Below, one piece after another: positions 1 to 11,269 of a DNA stretch of 64,000 bases. The position numbers and the translations under genes are program-made. Source of the stretch: Cryptomeria japonica (lineage: Eukaryota > Streptophyta > Pinopsida > Cupressales > Cupressaceae); assembly GCF_030272615.1 (NCBI RefSeq), contig NC_081414.1, positions 767,696,153-767,760,152 of the forward strand, in the 5' to 3' direction. How positions within the stretch are numbered: the stretch's first letter is position 1; each line of letters starts with the position of its first letter. The notes under the pieces are model-generated. The model was not told the DNA's origin and ran no database searches. It worked only from the letters and a program-made list of their open reading frames with translations.

Positions 1-131
1 TCAAGTTTTACGTCCCTAGGTTGATAACTAAATGATCACTAGCCATGAAAATAGTAACTTTACCAAATGAATGTCCAAACTTTGGGTTGAGATTTCAATT
101 AGAGTTCTTATTATTATAGCTAGAGTAGACA
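1..131 (+). repeat. Element A, 3' end of the left (5') LTR
   Basis: This stretch matches 21374-21504 with only scattered differences and ends in the same GTAGACA. It is immediately followed by a primer-binding site. The rest of this LTR lies before the window. Confidence 0.85.
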
Positions 132-135
132 TTTT

Positions 136-153
136 TGGCACTGTTGATAGGGA
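136..153 (+). promoter_or_regulatory. Element A primer-binding site (tRNA-Asp type, decayed)
   Basis: TGGCACTGTTGATAGGGA starts four bases after the LTR end. It differs from the common plant gypsy Asp site TGGCGCCGTTGCCGGGGA mainly at C positions (C to T, or G to A on the other strand). The assignment to tRNA-Asp is from knowledge of that family; the decay is seen directly. Confidence 0.7.
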
Positions 154-244
154 TGGTGTCAAACTAAGAATCTTTCATGGTTATTATTGTTTCTAGTTAA
201 TTGTTTTTTAGATTCCTTATTGTTTGAAAATTTCATGAATCTGC

Positions 245-2473
245 ATGCATAGAAGAAGAAGAGACCCCAGAGGTAGATTTCTGCCCACCCATCCTAATCA
301 TGCAGAAGATAATTTCCCAGATATAAATCCTTTTGCTGAACTTTACCAAACCCCACAGAATTTGAATCACCCTAAATCTGAATTTCTGGAAGGTAGTCTT
401 CAGTTCCTTTTTGGTCTTCAAGAAGAAGAATTTCCTATAGTAACAACCCCCACAAGTCTAATGCAAGGGAACCCTCCTCCTGGTGGGAATAATCCACCAC
501 CACCACAAGGTCCAACATTTGAGTTTCCCATCTCTGATCAACATGATAATGCTAATCTCAAGAACATTCCGGCATCTTCACTCCCTAAATTCAATGGATT
601 GGTGACAGAGGATCCAGACACATTTCTGTTTGAGTTTGATGTTCTCTATAGGAGTTTTGACTATACTACAGATCCCCATAGACTCAAAAAATTTCCTGCC
701 ACTTTAAAGGAGTCATCCTTGAGATGGTTTATGAGCTTGGGTAGTAGCACAATCAATACATGGGATGAGATGAAATAATTGTTTCTTGCAAAATACAAAG
801 ATTATTGTAGAGGTATTGATCATCATGGGGATGATATCTTTAGAATGACACAAACTGAAGATGAGAGTCTTGAAGATTACTTGGAAAGGTTTCTATTTAG
901 TGTCAAAAAGTCCAAGCATAGCACTCTTAATGAAGATTCCCTCAAATTGATATTTTTGAGGGGAATTAGTGATGAATGCACTGATTCCTTGGATCTTATG
1001 GGAGGAGGTGACATTACACAATCCACTTGGGCTGAAATAGGACAAATTTGCAAGAAGTATTCCAGATCTACTTCTAAGAAGAATAGGAGATTTAAACCAG
1101 GGGCACCATTATCAGCATCTGGAACTAGAGTTTCTAGATTGGAACTTAGTCATCTATTAAAGGACTTCAAGGAGGACATTATAAACAATATGGCTACCCA
1201 GTTGGATACACTGGCAGCTAAGAAGAAGCATGAAGAAGTTGATGCATTCCTTGCATAATTTTGTCCTCATTGTAAACATTGAAAGAAAGATTGCAGATGT
1301 AAGATGGTTGCAAATGTGGAGGTACCTGACTTCAAGCCAATTCAAAGTGAGGACAAGAAAGTCTTCTATGTGGCTCAAAGAAGACCAAATTTTGAAAGAC
1401 AAGGTATGCCACCTGATCCACTTTCTTTTTCTGGTTATAGTGGAAATTCTTATGCACCAAATAACCAATGGCAACCACAGTATTCTCAAAATCTTGGTAG
1501 CTATCAAAATTGGTATGGTTCACAAGGCCAAGGGCAGCATTTTGCTAATCAAATGATACAGTGGTAGCAGCCATAGGGGAACTGGTACCCACCTCAGGGC
1601 CAAGGAAACCAGTTTCAAGAGAATTGGCAACCTACTTCTCAATGGAGGGGAAGCCAACCATGGCCATCCCAATCTTCTGGTTATCAGCCACCTATTCAGT
1701 AGCCACAACCTCTTGCTTTAATGCCTCCTCCTACAGCTACTGCTACACCATCTAAACCAACACAGTTGCCTACTCAACCATTGCCAAATCCAAATATCAA
1801 GTCTCAGCAACAACAACAAGCTTATTTAGCTAATGTTAATCAGTACCCAGCCTATTCTTTATCACTAGATGACATTCACCTCTAATCTGGAACAACTTAA
1901 CCTAATCCCTCTCATCTAGTTATCATTGAGGTACAAGAGGAGCATGAAATCTCTAATGCAACAAATACAATACCCCAGAATCAAATATTGCCACCATTTC
2001 CCCATAGATTGCAAGAAAAAGAAGTCCCCACAAAACAACAACAAAGCTTTGATATTATTGATCAACTGAAGTACATTTATGTTAAAATTCCATTGTTGCA
2101 AGCAATAAAGGATGTTCCCATATATGGTAAGGCATTGAGAGAAGCATGTCTAAAAAAACCTGGCAAGAAGAAAAAGGATCCACAAACAGTGCATGTTATG
2201 GGTCAACTAGCTGATATTATGTTAGGTAAGATTGCCATTCCAAAGTATTCTGATCTAGGTAGTCCTGTTATGAGTATAGTCATTAATGACAGTCAAATAA
2301 AAAATGTTTTGATTGATTTAGGAGCAACCATTATTGTAATGACAAGGGAAGTAACGAAACATCTTGAGATTAATATTTTAAGGCCTACACCCACAGTTCT
2401 ACAGCTTGTTGATGGCTCTACAGTGAGACCTGGTGGTATCCTAGAGGATGCAGTGGTTATTCTAGATTCCTAG
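245..2473 (+). pseudogene. gag-pro: Element A gag-protease ORF, broken by stops
   Basis: One reading frame runs from an ATG at 245 to 2473 and is interrupted only by stops at 776, 1256, 1280, 1565, 1574, 1700, 1883, 1898 and 2471. The first ~340 codons form a retrotransposon gag: a PKFNGLVTEDPDTFLFEF entry motif, then the helical LRWFMSL and YLERFLF segments, ending in a basic stretch. A degraded CPHC zinc-finger start follows at ~1262, then a Q/N/P-rich linker. The aspartic protease lies at ~2260-2470, with active-site VLIDLGAT and a downstream LVDGSTVRPGGILED, as in Athila. Just after 2473 the frame shifts, and the protease tail is cut by element B at 2570, resuming at 15166. The stops mostly sit where CAG, CAA, TGG or CGA would be expected. 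It would package element RNA and process the polyprotein, but is inactive here. Confidence 0.85.
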
Positions 2474-2565
2474 GAATATCATGCAGACTTCATGATTTTC
2501 TCTAAAGGCAACATTGGGAGGATATCTGGTCATTTTGGGTAGACCTTGGCTTGCCATAGCCGATG

Positions 2566-2570
2566 CATAT
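2566..2570. repeat. Target-site duplication of element B (left copy, CATAT)
   Basis: CATAT precedes TGTAGCATAGG at 2571 and recurs at 15166-15170 directly after the ACA that ends the other LTR. Reading across the two copies restores the sense of A's protease tail (GRPWLAIADAY followed by IGCRSGD), so the site is a simple insertion. Confidence 0.93.
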
Positions 2571-4123
2571 TGTAGCATAGGAAATAGTAAATCATCACAA
2601 ACAATATAAACATACTAATCATTAGCTCAATCACAAAAGCAAATTGCAATGAATCTATCATAATTAACACTCAATAGAGACATGAAATAAAAACATGTAA
2701 AAAGATTATGCAAACTAGATGTTCCCTTCATGCGGCTCCATTGTTCTTCTTTCCTCTTCAAATGGTTTGATTGTGGATCTCACCTACAAGTGCACACACA
2801 TAATTGAAAGCAAGTAGACAAGATTATTGATCAAGAGTACTAGAAGCGTGATTTGACAAAGTGATTAGAAATTCAATAATCTGATTACCAATTAGCCTTG
2901 ATTGATGAAGATCATCCAATTTATAGATAAATTGGAGATAGGATCAAATTTAGCATGAAATGGATATTAGAAGCAATTGATTTCAAAATGGGAAAAATGA
3001 GTGAAAAGAAGAAGGTTATGACACCTTCTATGTCATAAATTATGACATATTGCCAATGCAAAGCTTAGAGGACTAGAACCCTATGACATCTTGCTATGCC
3101 AAGAGTATGACGCATGAAGCACAAAAATAGGGAGCACTAAAGACAAGTTAATTAGGTGGAAATTGCAATTAGGAAAATTAGAAAATAGGTGGAAATTAGG
3201 AATTAGGAAATAATGAAATTAGAAATTAGGTAAATTAATTAATAATTTGTCATTTATTAATTAATTCACAAAGAGGAATAATTAGCCAATTAAATAAATA
3301 TTTAATTGTAATGAGAAGACTTAGGATAAATAAACAATTTATTAATCCTAAAGGAAGAAATGACACACACAAGGTTAAATGATTAAATCACAAAACCCTA
3401 GAAGACGAATTAGGTCTTGAAAGATAATTGACTCGATTTTATTTGATTTTGGATTGATAAATGACCAATGTGATAAATGATTTGATTGAGAAAATATGCC
3501 AATTGATGAGGAACAATGACAAATTGATCCAAATTGACACGATTGAGAAGGACGACGATCGATGACAAATTGATTGTTAAATGACGAGATTGACAAAAAA
3601 AAGACAAGGATTGATGACAAAATAGATTGCAAAATGACAGGATTGAAAATGACCACAACTGATGATAAATCAATCGCAAAATGACAAGATCGAACATGAC
3701 AACGATCGATGACAAATCGATCGTTGAAACAACAAGATTGAAGGATTGATGATAAATCGACAAGATTGATAAGAGGACAACGATCGATGACAAATCGATC
3801 ACAAGATTGACAGGAGGACAAAACCCTAAATTAGGATTGACGATGTCCAAAATGATGACAAATTAGCACGCATATTGATGCGATAAGATAAAATCGATCA
3901 AAATCATGACTGGATAGTGTTGTCGACAAGACCAAATTCGAAAGCGAGACAAAGGAAGAATGTAGAAGAATGACTCGAGAAGAATGACTCGATGTTCGCA
4001 AATGATAAAGACCAAATGCGTGACATAGGAGAAATGTTAATGCAACGCAAAAACCTAAAGTGAGGCAATGCACAAATGTTAAAGTATGACTCCGCAAGCG
4101 TTGACCATTTTTAGGTGTCTACA
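2571..4123 (-). repeat. Element B left LTR (3' LTR in element orientation)
   Basis: 1553 bp, TG...CA, matching 13613-15165. It contains blocks of AATTAG and AATTAATTAATAA-type sequence (~3150-3350) and a degenerate run of ATGACAAATCGATCG-like units (~3540-3820). These units create long but meaningless open frames on the minus strand. Confidence 0.93.
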
Positions 4124-4918
4124 TTTTGCCCCTCTTTGAGACAATGCGATTTTAAGCATTGTTTCAAAGAACAATAATGAAAATGCCCCGGATGCTGACA
4201 ATGACATATGAAAATGCCCTAGACAATAACAATGACATATGCATGCCCCCTCGAGGAATTGGCCGGAAACATGCAGAAAAGAGGCCAATTGATCGATAAA
4301 AATGATAGGATCGAACGGACTGACAATCGGAGATCGGATTGACAATCGGAGATCGGATGCATGAAGGACAAGCAATATAAGATGCAAAAGACCATGACCA
4401 ACATAAGATGGAGAGGGTGCACATCCATCTATGCACTGACAAAGATCTATAAATGAGACCAAGAGAGTGAAAATTGCTCATTTGCACTAGCCCAAGAGGA
4501 GGATTTGTTTCTATGGACAAGGACACTTGTAGAGAGATGGCGAACATTCCAATGGCGAGTCACCTTGGGGAATGTGTATGCACATTCAGACAACCAGACG
4601 ACGTGGGAGCAGTGGTATGGATCTCAAATACCCATGTTTTCAATTTCATGAATTTTGATTGCTTGCGGGACATTGTGGGGCCCACAGAGGATGCAAAAAC
4701 TGACTCCTGCGCTTGTGTAGGGTCTTCTGTGCTTGTGTAGGGAGACACAGGCGTAGGTTACCTGACACAGGTGCAGGTTACCTTACACAGGTGCAATTGT
4801 GCAATGCAAACCCTAATTCTGGTCAAAATGACATGCAAATGATCCGAAAAGGGGGGACAAGGATAGGATAGATCAGATTAGATGAAAAACACCTTGATTT
4901 GAACATGAAAATGAGGAA
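4124..4918. other. Element B: polypurine tract and non-coding stretch next to the 3' LTR
   Basis: On the minus strand AAAGAGGGGCAAAA (4124-4137) directly precedes the LTR and is the best candidate polypurine tract. Further along are short direct repeats: a GGATTGACAATCGGAGATC-type unit twice at ~4315-4360, and TGCGCTTGTGTAG-like and ACACAGGTGCAGG-like units at ~4705-4800. The latter belong to the same motif family as the tandem array at 13157-13500. No gene is seen; a short ORF at 4474-4740 has no recognisable content. Confidence 0.6.
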
Positions 4919-6835
4919 ATGCAACCCGTAGGAGCAAACCCTAAAACTGACAAAAAATGTGCCCCAAATGTGATGCAGAGTCGACAGTATCCGTTGATCA
5001 CGCGGGAGAACCGACCAGATTGCTTCATGCTACGACACAGACTTAGGAGCATAGAGAGAAATACTTTAGCAGGGCTGGGGATATACTATGTCACATTCAT
5101 GCCCGAGATTAGGGCAAACATAGGACTGCTTACCGCATTGGCCGAGCGATGGCATTCAGAGACTTCCTCATTCCATCTGGTGACTGGAGAGGCGACGGTG
5201 ACACTGGAGGATGTATGGCGTATCCTCCGCATTCCGATTCATGGAGAGATGATAGAGTATGACCCAATGACAGGAAGAGACACGTTGTGCAGACTGTTTG
5301 AGTGCGACGCAGGTGATTTGGATATTGTCGAGAGGGAGATTGGCTGGGAGACCATGGCATCAGAGTATGATCGACTATATGTGGTGATAGCAGTGGTGAT
5401 AGCATGTCTACTAGCAGTAGACAAACGAGGACATGGATTCCCTATTGGATGGGGAAGAGTGCTAGAGCGGATGGCGACAGAGGGTACGGTGTACGCATGG
5501 GGACCATGTGTACTGGCTATGCTGTATTTTCAACTGCATCATATAGCATATCAGGGGGTTCAGACTTTGAGTTGTGGAGTTACATTGCTACAGGTATGGG
5601 CATTTGAGCACATAGCTATATGTCAACCAATGACAGAGAGATAGGTCGTACTACACCGACCATATGTGTATTGCTATGGGGGAGCACTGAGATAGGGTCC
5701 TTTTGGATACATATTATATTGGCGACATGAGCTGGATAGACTGAGAGAGTTCATATGGAGGCCATATCGTGATTGCTCGGGATGGTCAGATGACAGCGAG
5801 GAGCTATTGTATTGTAGACAGGAGAGGTACTTGATTGGGCGACCAGTGAATCGCCAGAGAGTGATTGAGATGTACCTGCCAGAGAGGGTTAGACGACAGT
5901 TTGGAGAGAGACAGGATATACCTAGGAGAACTGCACACTTTGCCCGATCTCACAGAGAGACGAGTCAGTGGGGGAGTATGATTCAGCCACACATAGCATA
6001 TGCTGACTTCTCACAGCTACAGCAGAGACCATGGGATTGGAGATCAGATGTGGTGGACGCCGGGATGACAGATGAGTATGATAGATGGTTTGCACAACGA
6101 CGGCTAGTGCCATTGATAGATCTAGATATTCCAGTACCTAGGCGATAGGAGGACTTCCCACTCACAGGAGAGGAGGAGGGAAATGATGACGACGAGGAGC
6201 ATGAGGGCGGGGATGAGGATGATTGGGATGATGAGGATAGAGATGAGGATGTTGATGACAAGGACGGAGATGAGGATGGGGATGACAATGATGGAGATGA
6301 GGATGATGGGGATGACAAGGACAGAGATGAGGATGGGGAGCAGGAGACATGGTAGGACATACCCATAGAGCCAGAGACAGCTAGGATAGAGGAGATGGAG
6401 ATGTGCAGGGCTATCATAGTGAGTCAGCAGGATCACATTGCGACTTTAGAGAGAGAGCATGAGCAGTTCAGAGTGGAGATAGCCAGACTCACAGCGGCTC
6501 GAGACACAGCAGTAGCTCAGGCACAGCGAGAAGGATAGAGAGTCACTGAGTATATTGGGTCGATTCGGGATGCCAGTGTACGGGAGCTAGGACAGATGCT
6601 GGTAGAGACTGGAGAGGAGATACGCCATTGGAGGACACTATATGAGAGTGCAGTTCCACCAGAGCAGAGAGCACCATCATATCGGGCACGATCGAGGACG
6701 AAGACCAGGGCATGCTCTCGGAGGTCATTGAGCAGCATGGGGGTGAGTGGACCTATGAGACCGCCACAGCCAGGACCAGGAGGGACATCATCTGCGAGAC
6801 ATGGTAGGGATGAGGAGGACAAAGGGAGCACCTAG
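4919..6835 (+). pseudogene. Plant mobile domain (PMD) protein ORF, antisense in element B, broken by five TAG codons
   Basis: A single frame of 638 codons runs from ATG 4919 to TAG 6833, interrupted only by TAG at 5642, 5693, 6146, 6353 and 6536. Residues ~40-380 resemble the PMD of the MAIN/MAIL family and of plant transposons: short basic N-terminus, RHRLRSIERNTLAGLG, then FHLVTGEATVTLEDVWRIL, IPIHGE and later PWDWRSDVVDAG. A strongly acidic D/E/G tract follows (6180-6350, built of GATGAGGATGGGGATGAC-like units). A coiled-coil-like segment (TLEREHEQFRVEIARLTAAR) and a basic, proline-rich tail close it. Host MAIN/MAIL proteins act in silencing and development; the role of transposon copies is unknown. 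It lies near the 3' LTR and opposite to the element's sense strand, a position where some Tat-type elements carry antisense extra ORFs. PMD identity is by motif reading. Confidence 0.78.
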
Positions 6836-8284
6836 TGACAGAGGCACGTGCTCCTTAGGACATTATGTAGTTTGACATTTTGTAGTCAGCCTGCGAGCCA
6901 TACTTAGGACAGACAGTCCAATTTTTGTACTCCGATATTATTGTGATATATGATATGATATGCATCGATATGATGGGATGCAATATGTTATGACTTTTGT
7001 TATTTTGCATGTATGGATGACTTATGCATTATTTATGTACCATTGTGGAACATGTGTGGATGCATTTTTTTTGTATTTTTGATGCATTTATAATATGAAA
7101 TGGATAAAATGCTTGATATGATGCTTAATATAATGCAAATGTACTAACCAAATGGATGCAGGATGCAACATGCATTTTTGGAAATCGGAGCACTAGACCG
7201 AACTGACTATCCGACTGGACGGAAGAAGTGTTAGTAAGAAGAAAATGAAATAGAGGATAGTTAGAGACGAAGAAAAACTTGCTTTCAGTATTGCACTTTG
7301 TAGGTGAGAACCTTTATTTTTATGTAGCAAAATGGATGCGTAGCATCATGGCATTGAAGGCCAGAGCTGAAATGCAACCCTTTTTGCAAAAGACAGACAC
7401 ATCACAGACAAACAACAATCACAATCAAAAAAGAAAAGGATCAGGATCCATCCTGGTCACTCTAAATCACTCAGTGACATCATCGAGCAACATAGGAACA
7501 TGATCGAAGCCATAGATAAATCAATAAAAAGATAAGATGTACAAATTCCAATAAATCAAACAAACATCTTGATCTTCGTTGTCAAAAGTTTAAAGTGCTG
7601 ATAGGACGATGATGCTGTCTGGTTTCAGGAAATGCGGTACCCCGTCTAAGATAGGACACAGTCTGGTTTCGAGTATACCACACCCTGTATTAGACCCATG
7701 ATAGACAAGGACAAGTGAGTTTGAGGTTGATTGATATGACAATTTTTGATTAGTTTGAATGTTTGAGTGAAAATGTTCATCTGTTTAAGCATTATTTCAT
7801 TAAAGCGCAGTGTTGGATTGCGAATCCTTGGATGTATACTCAGTGAGCTATCTATGCACAGGGGGGTATTATTTATTGCAAAATGCTTGTTTTTGGATTT
7901 TAATGTTTTTGAAATGTTTTTACAATTTTTTTTGTTCATTTTTTTTCAGGACTTTATTTGATTTTTTTTTGGAGATTTTTTCAGGACATTATATGATTTT
8001 TTTTGGAGATTTTTTCAGGACATTTTTCAATTTTTTTTGAATTTATTTCAGGACATTTTTAAATGTTTTTTGGAAGATTTTTTTTTTTTCACTTTTTTTT
8101 TTTTTTTTTTTGTATTTTGACTTTTTCAATAGAAGATGGACACATGATAGGGGATGGAAGAAGGACTCAAGGGTCTTTTTGGTTGGATAGTACCCTTAAA
8201 AAATTGGACCATGACCTTTAAAAGTATGCTCAAAGACGTTGGTAGGATAAGGACATGGAAAAGAGATGAAACTAAGGCGAGGAT
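6836..8284. other. Element B: non-coding AT-rich stretch between convergent ORFs
   Basis: No gene is seen. The first part has ATGATATGATATGCATCGATATG-like low complexity (~6945-7170). The stretch 7900-8130 is T-rich, with a repeated TTTTTTCAGGACATTTT unit (about four copies, ~7940-8060) and a poly-T run (~8080-8111). The PMD ORF and the minus-strand ORF converge on this interval, so it may hold their 3' ends. Confidence 0.5.
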
Positions 8285-11269
8285 TTATGCAAAGGATTGG
8301 ATCAAAGAGATGGAAGGATGGAAAATATTCATTGGATAATGGATAGGGTATTGAAAGAATTGGGCTTCACTGGATGGAAATGTTGGCAAGATTGACATTG
8401 GCACACACCTTGAGGGGTGATGGACTGATGGAGGAAAGACGTATTTTGGATATTGAGATTTTGACGAAGGAAAGGCTATGGATTTTGGGACATAAGGGCC
8501 CAAAATGAATGAAGAAGGTGATGGAGAAATAGACTTGGAAGGTTTGGATGGAGGAATAGCTTGGGATTTTGGGACATAAGGGCCCAAAATGGATGAAGAA
8601 TGTGATGGAGGAATAGATTTGAGAGGTTTGGATGGAGGAATAGCAACTTTGGATGCCAAGTTGGATGTTTCTTTAGGCTTTTGTGCTTTAAGGAGCCGCT
8701 TAGGGATCCACATGGTTTTTGATTTCTCATGCTTTTGTGGTTCCTTGGAGTGCATTGCTTGCACAAGGGATTTAGGAACCCATATAGATTTTGACTTTGC
8801 TTTATTTTTCTCAGTGGGCCTCTGTGGCCTTTTAAATATTTCTTTTTCTTTATAGATCATATTGTTCTTTGTTTTGACATGTCGATTATATTGGACATGT
8901 TGATCCTTGAATACATGTGGATTGCTAGACTTATGACTTTTATACTTGGCATCCAAATTGCTTGGAGGAGGAAGGAAATGCATAGATGGATAGGAATGAA
9001 ATGGACTTCTTTTGGATGGATGAAATTTACTCAAAGATGTGTGCCTTTGCTGACCTTGCATAGAGGACGAAGGGATATAAGGACCTAAGATGGATGGAAG
9101 GTATGATGGGGAAGGTGTATGTTTTGATTTTGATGGAGGGATACCAACGTCTTGAGAGTGAGTTGTGTAGACATGACCCTTAACATTTTCTTTGATATGG
9201 AGGGGTTCTTTCTCATGAAGGTCTACTCCTTTGCTTTTATGAATATCTTGACTTGTAGGAGACTCTTTTCTTTGGGAAGAAGATGCAAGTCCATTATGAG
9301 GTGGATATGATATGAGAGAAATAATGAGATCTTGAAGCAGATCAGATTGCACCAAAGTAGAAGAACCCATTATGCATGTCAAGGGTTCATGAACATCTTG
9401 CACTGAAACATTAGAATCATGAGGGGGATTAGGATCATGAGGGGTACTAGGATTGTGTAGTGGACATGGTTCAATGACAGGCTCTTCAAGAGATGGAATG
9501 GGAGAAATAATGGGATCATCAAAAGAAATGCGATCTTGGAGTGGATATGCTGGATTAGGACGTAGAGATGGAGGAACAAGTGGATCCTGTGGAGGATTTA
9601 AAGGAATAATTTGATCTTGACAAGGAGGAAGATCATTGGATTCCTCTTTAAAGGTGCTTTGCTCTTGAATTTTAATGGGATCATCGGAAAGGATGGAAGG
9701 GATATCTTGATCTTTCTTAGGAAGTGGAATGTCAATGGGATTTGAAAGGACATTTTTTTCATGAAATGGAAGGGGATCGTTTGGGATTGGATGGACTGGG
9801 ATATCTTGATCTTGCTTGGGAAATGGAGTGTCAATAGGACTTTGGATAGGATGGACAAGAATAGGGGAATTGTCATGAGTGTCTGGGAAGATGGGGTCCT
9901 GGTCAACAATTGGATGGGATGATAAGGTTTCAAGATCTTGATCTTGATCTGTTTTAACACGCGTTTCTTTATGCTCTAAATTATCCTCTTGACATGGGGT
10001 TAGACTTTGGATATGAATGGGGGATTCTGACAAGGGATCAATGTTTTGGCATGAAGGAAATGCACTTTGAACATTCGTGATGGATTCTGGCAAGGAATCA
10101 ATGCTTGAACATGAGGAAGAGGGACTTCGAATGGGGTCCTCTAAAACAGGTAGTGGCAATAAAGTGCATGGTGGCATTGGGTCTTGTATTTCTGAAACAT
10201 GACAAGGATGTGCATCATGAATTGGATTATCATGGCAATCAACTATGGATAGCCCTTGGGTAATTTCATCCTTAGGTGTATTGTTTGATGAGGACAATAT
10301 AGAAGATTCTTGTGAAACTTCTAGAGGTGTAGGGATAGATGCCACTGGAGAGTCAATTTGTTTGCGGGGGGATGAGGCATTGCTAGACATAATTGTATTA
10401 TCTTGATCTTCCTCAAAGAACTCACTTGGTAGTTTCCTTAAGAGCATTGCAATAAAGCCACCTTTCTTTCGAGGTTTTGACATAGTTGTATTTGGAATTT
10501 GAACTTGTTTGGCAAGAATTTGGTCTTGGTTTGATGTCATGTTTTGATTTTGAACTAGATGTTGCTCAAATTGGTTTGACATGTTCAAAATTTGGCTTGG
10601 TGCATGTTGCAAGTTTTGTTTTTGAATGTTTGGTTGTGGTTGTTGACATTGATATGTTGATTGAACTTGTTGATATTCCACCATGGGTTGAACCATTTGT
10701 GGACATTGTATAGTTGGTTGGACATATTGTTGAAATTGGACCATTGGTTGTGTTGGTTGTATATGTTGAACAATTGGTTGAACCATTGGTTGTATTTGCT
10801 GAAAATCTGATTGATAGTAAACACCTTCTTGTTCTTGTTGTGGAGGCACATAATGTTGTAATTGATGTTGTCTCTTTTCTTGAAATTGTTTCATCATCTC
10901 TATTTGGGAGATGAGAGCTGGTATGTCTGATCGTTCAAGAAGGGATCTTACATCAATTGGCTCAATATTTGGATTTCAACCTGGAAATTTTTGAAACATT
11001 TTGGACACTTGTGATCTATTCTTCGCAATGTTTTTCACTTTTTGTTCCAATATCTCATTTTCTTGAGCTAGTTTCTCCTCTAGTTTTTGTATTTGGACAT
11101 TTACATCATCATGATAAGTTTGATCAATGTTGCTTTGTTTTTGGGTTGGATATAATTGTGATTGCCTTGGATTAAAATTTGATGGCATTGTCGGTTGATA
11201 TGTCAAACTTTGTTGCATCATTGGTGCTTGGAACCTTGTTTCAATAGACATGTCACTATGCAAATGCAA
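8285..11269 (-). pseudogene. Element B sense ORF: ~994-codon low-complexity protein of unknown function, one internal stop
   Basis: The frame opens at ATG 11269, has one stop at 10976-10978 (FPG*NPN), and then runs without break to 8285. The N-terminal part is M/Q/P-rich with a short coiled coil (EEKLAQENEILEQKV). A Q-rich region follows (QPMVQ and HIQPTQ repeats), then a basic patch KPRKKGGFIAMLLRKL, a long P/S/D/H-rich stretch with repeated DPI and QDQDI units, and a C-terminus with three ILGPYxP motifs and WxPK motifs. No retrotransposon gag, zinc knuckle, protease or polymerase signature is visible. It is sense with respect to the primer site, so it occupies the place of gag or of the upstream ORF1 known in Ogre/Tat elements. 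Which of these it is cannot be told. Long survival of the frame despite its composition argues that it was coding until recently. Confidence 0.6.

Noticed and set aside
3375-3850. Overlapping minus-strand open frames with DLSSIVV/DRFVID repeats (copy at 14417-14710)
   Set aside because: They come from the ATGACAAATCGATCG-like repeat inside both LTRs of element B. They are repetitive, have no domain and occur in several frames at once.
6122-6436. Minus-strand frames rich in Pro/His or Ser/Leu opposite the acidic tract
   Set aside because: They are shadows of the GATGAGGATGGGGATGAC units of the PMD ORF; the plus frame is the one continuous over 638 codons.
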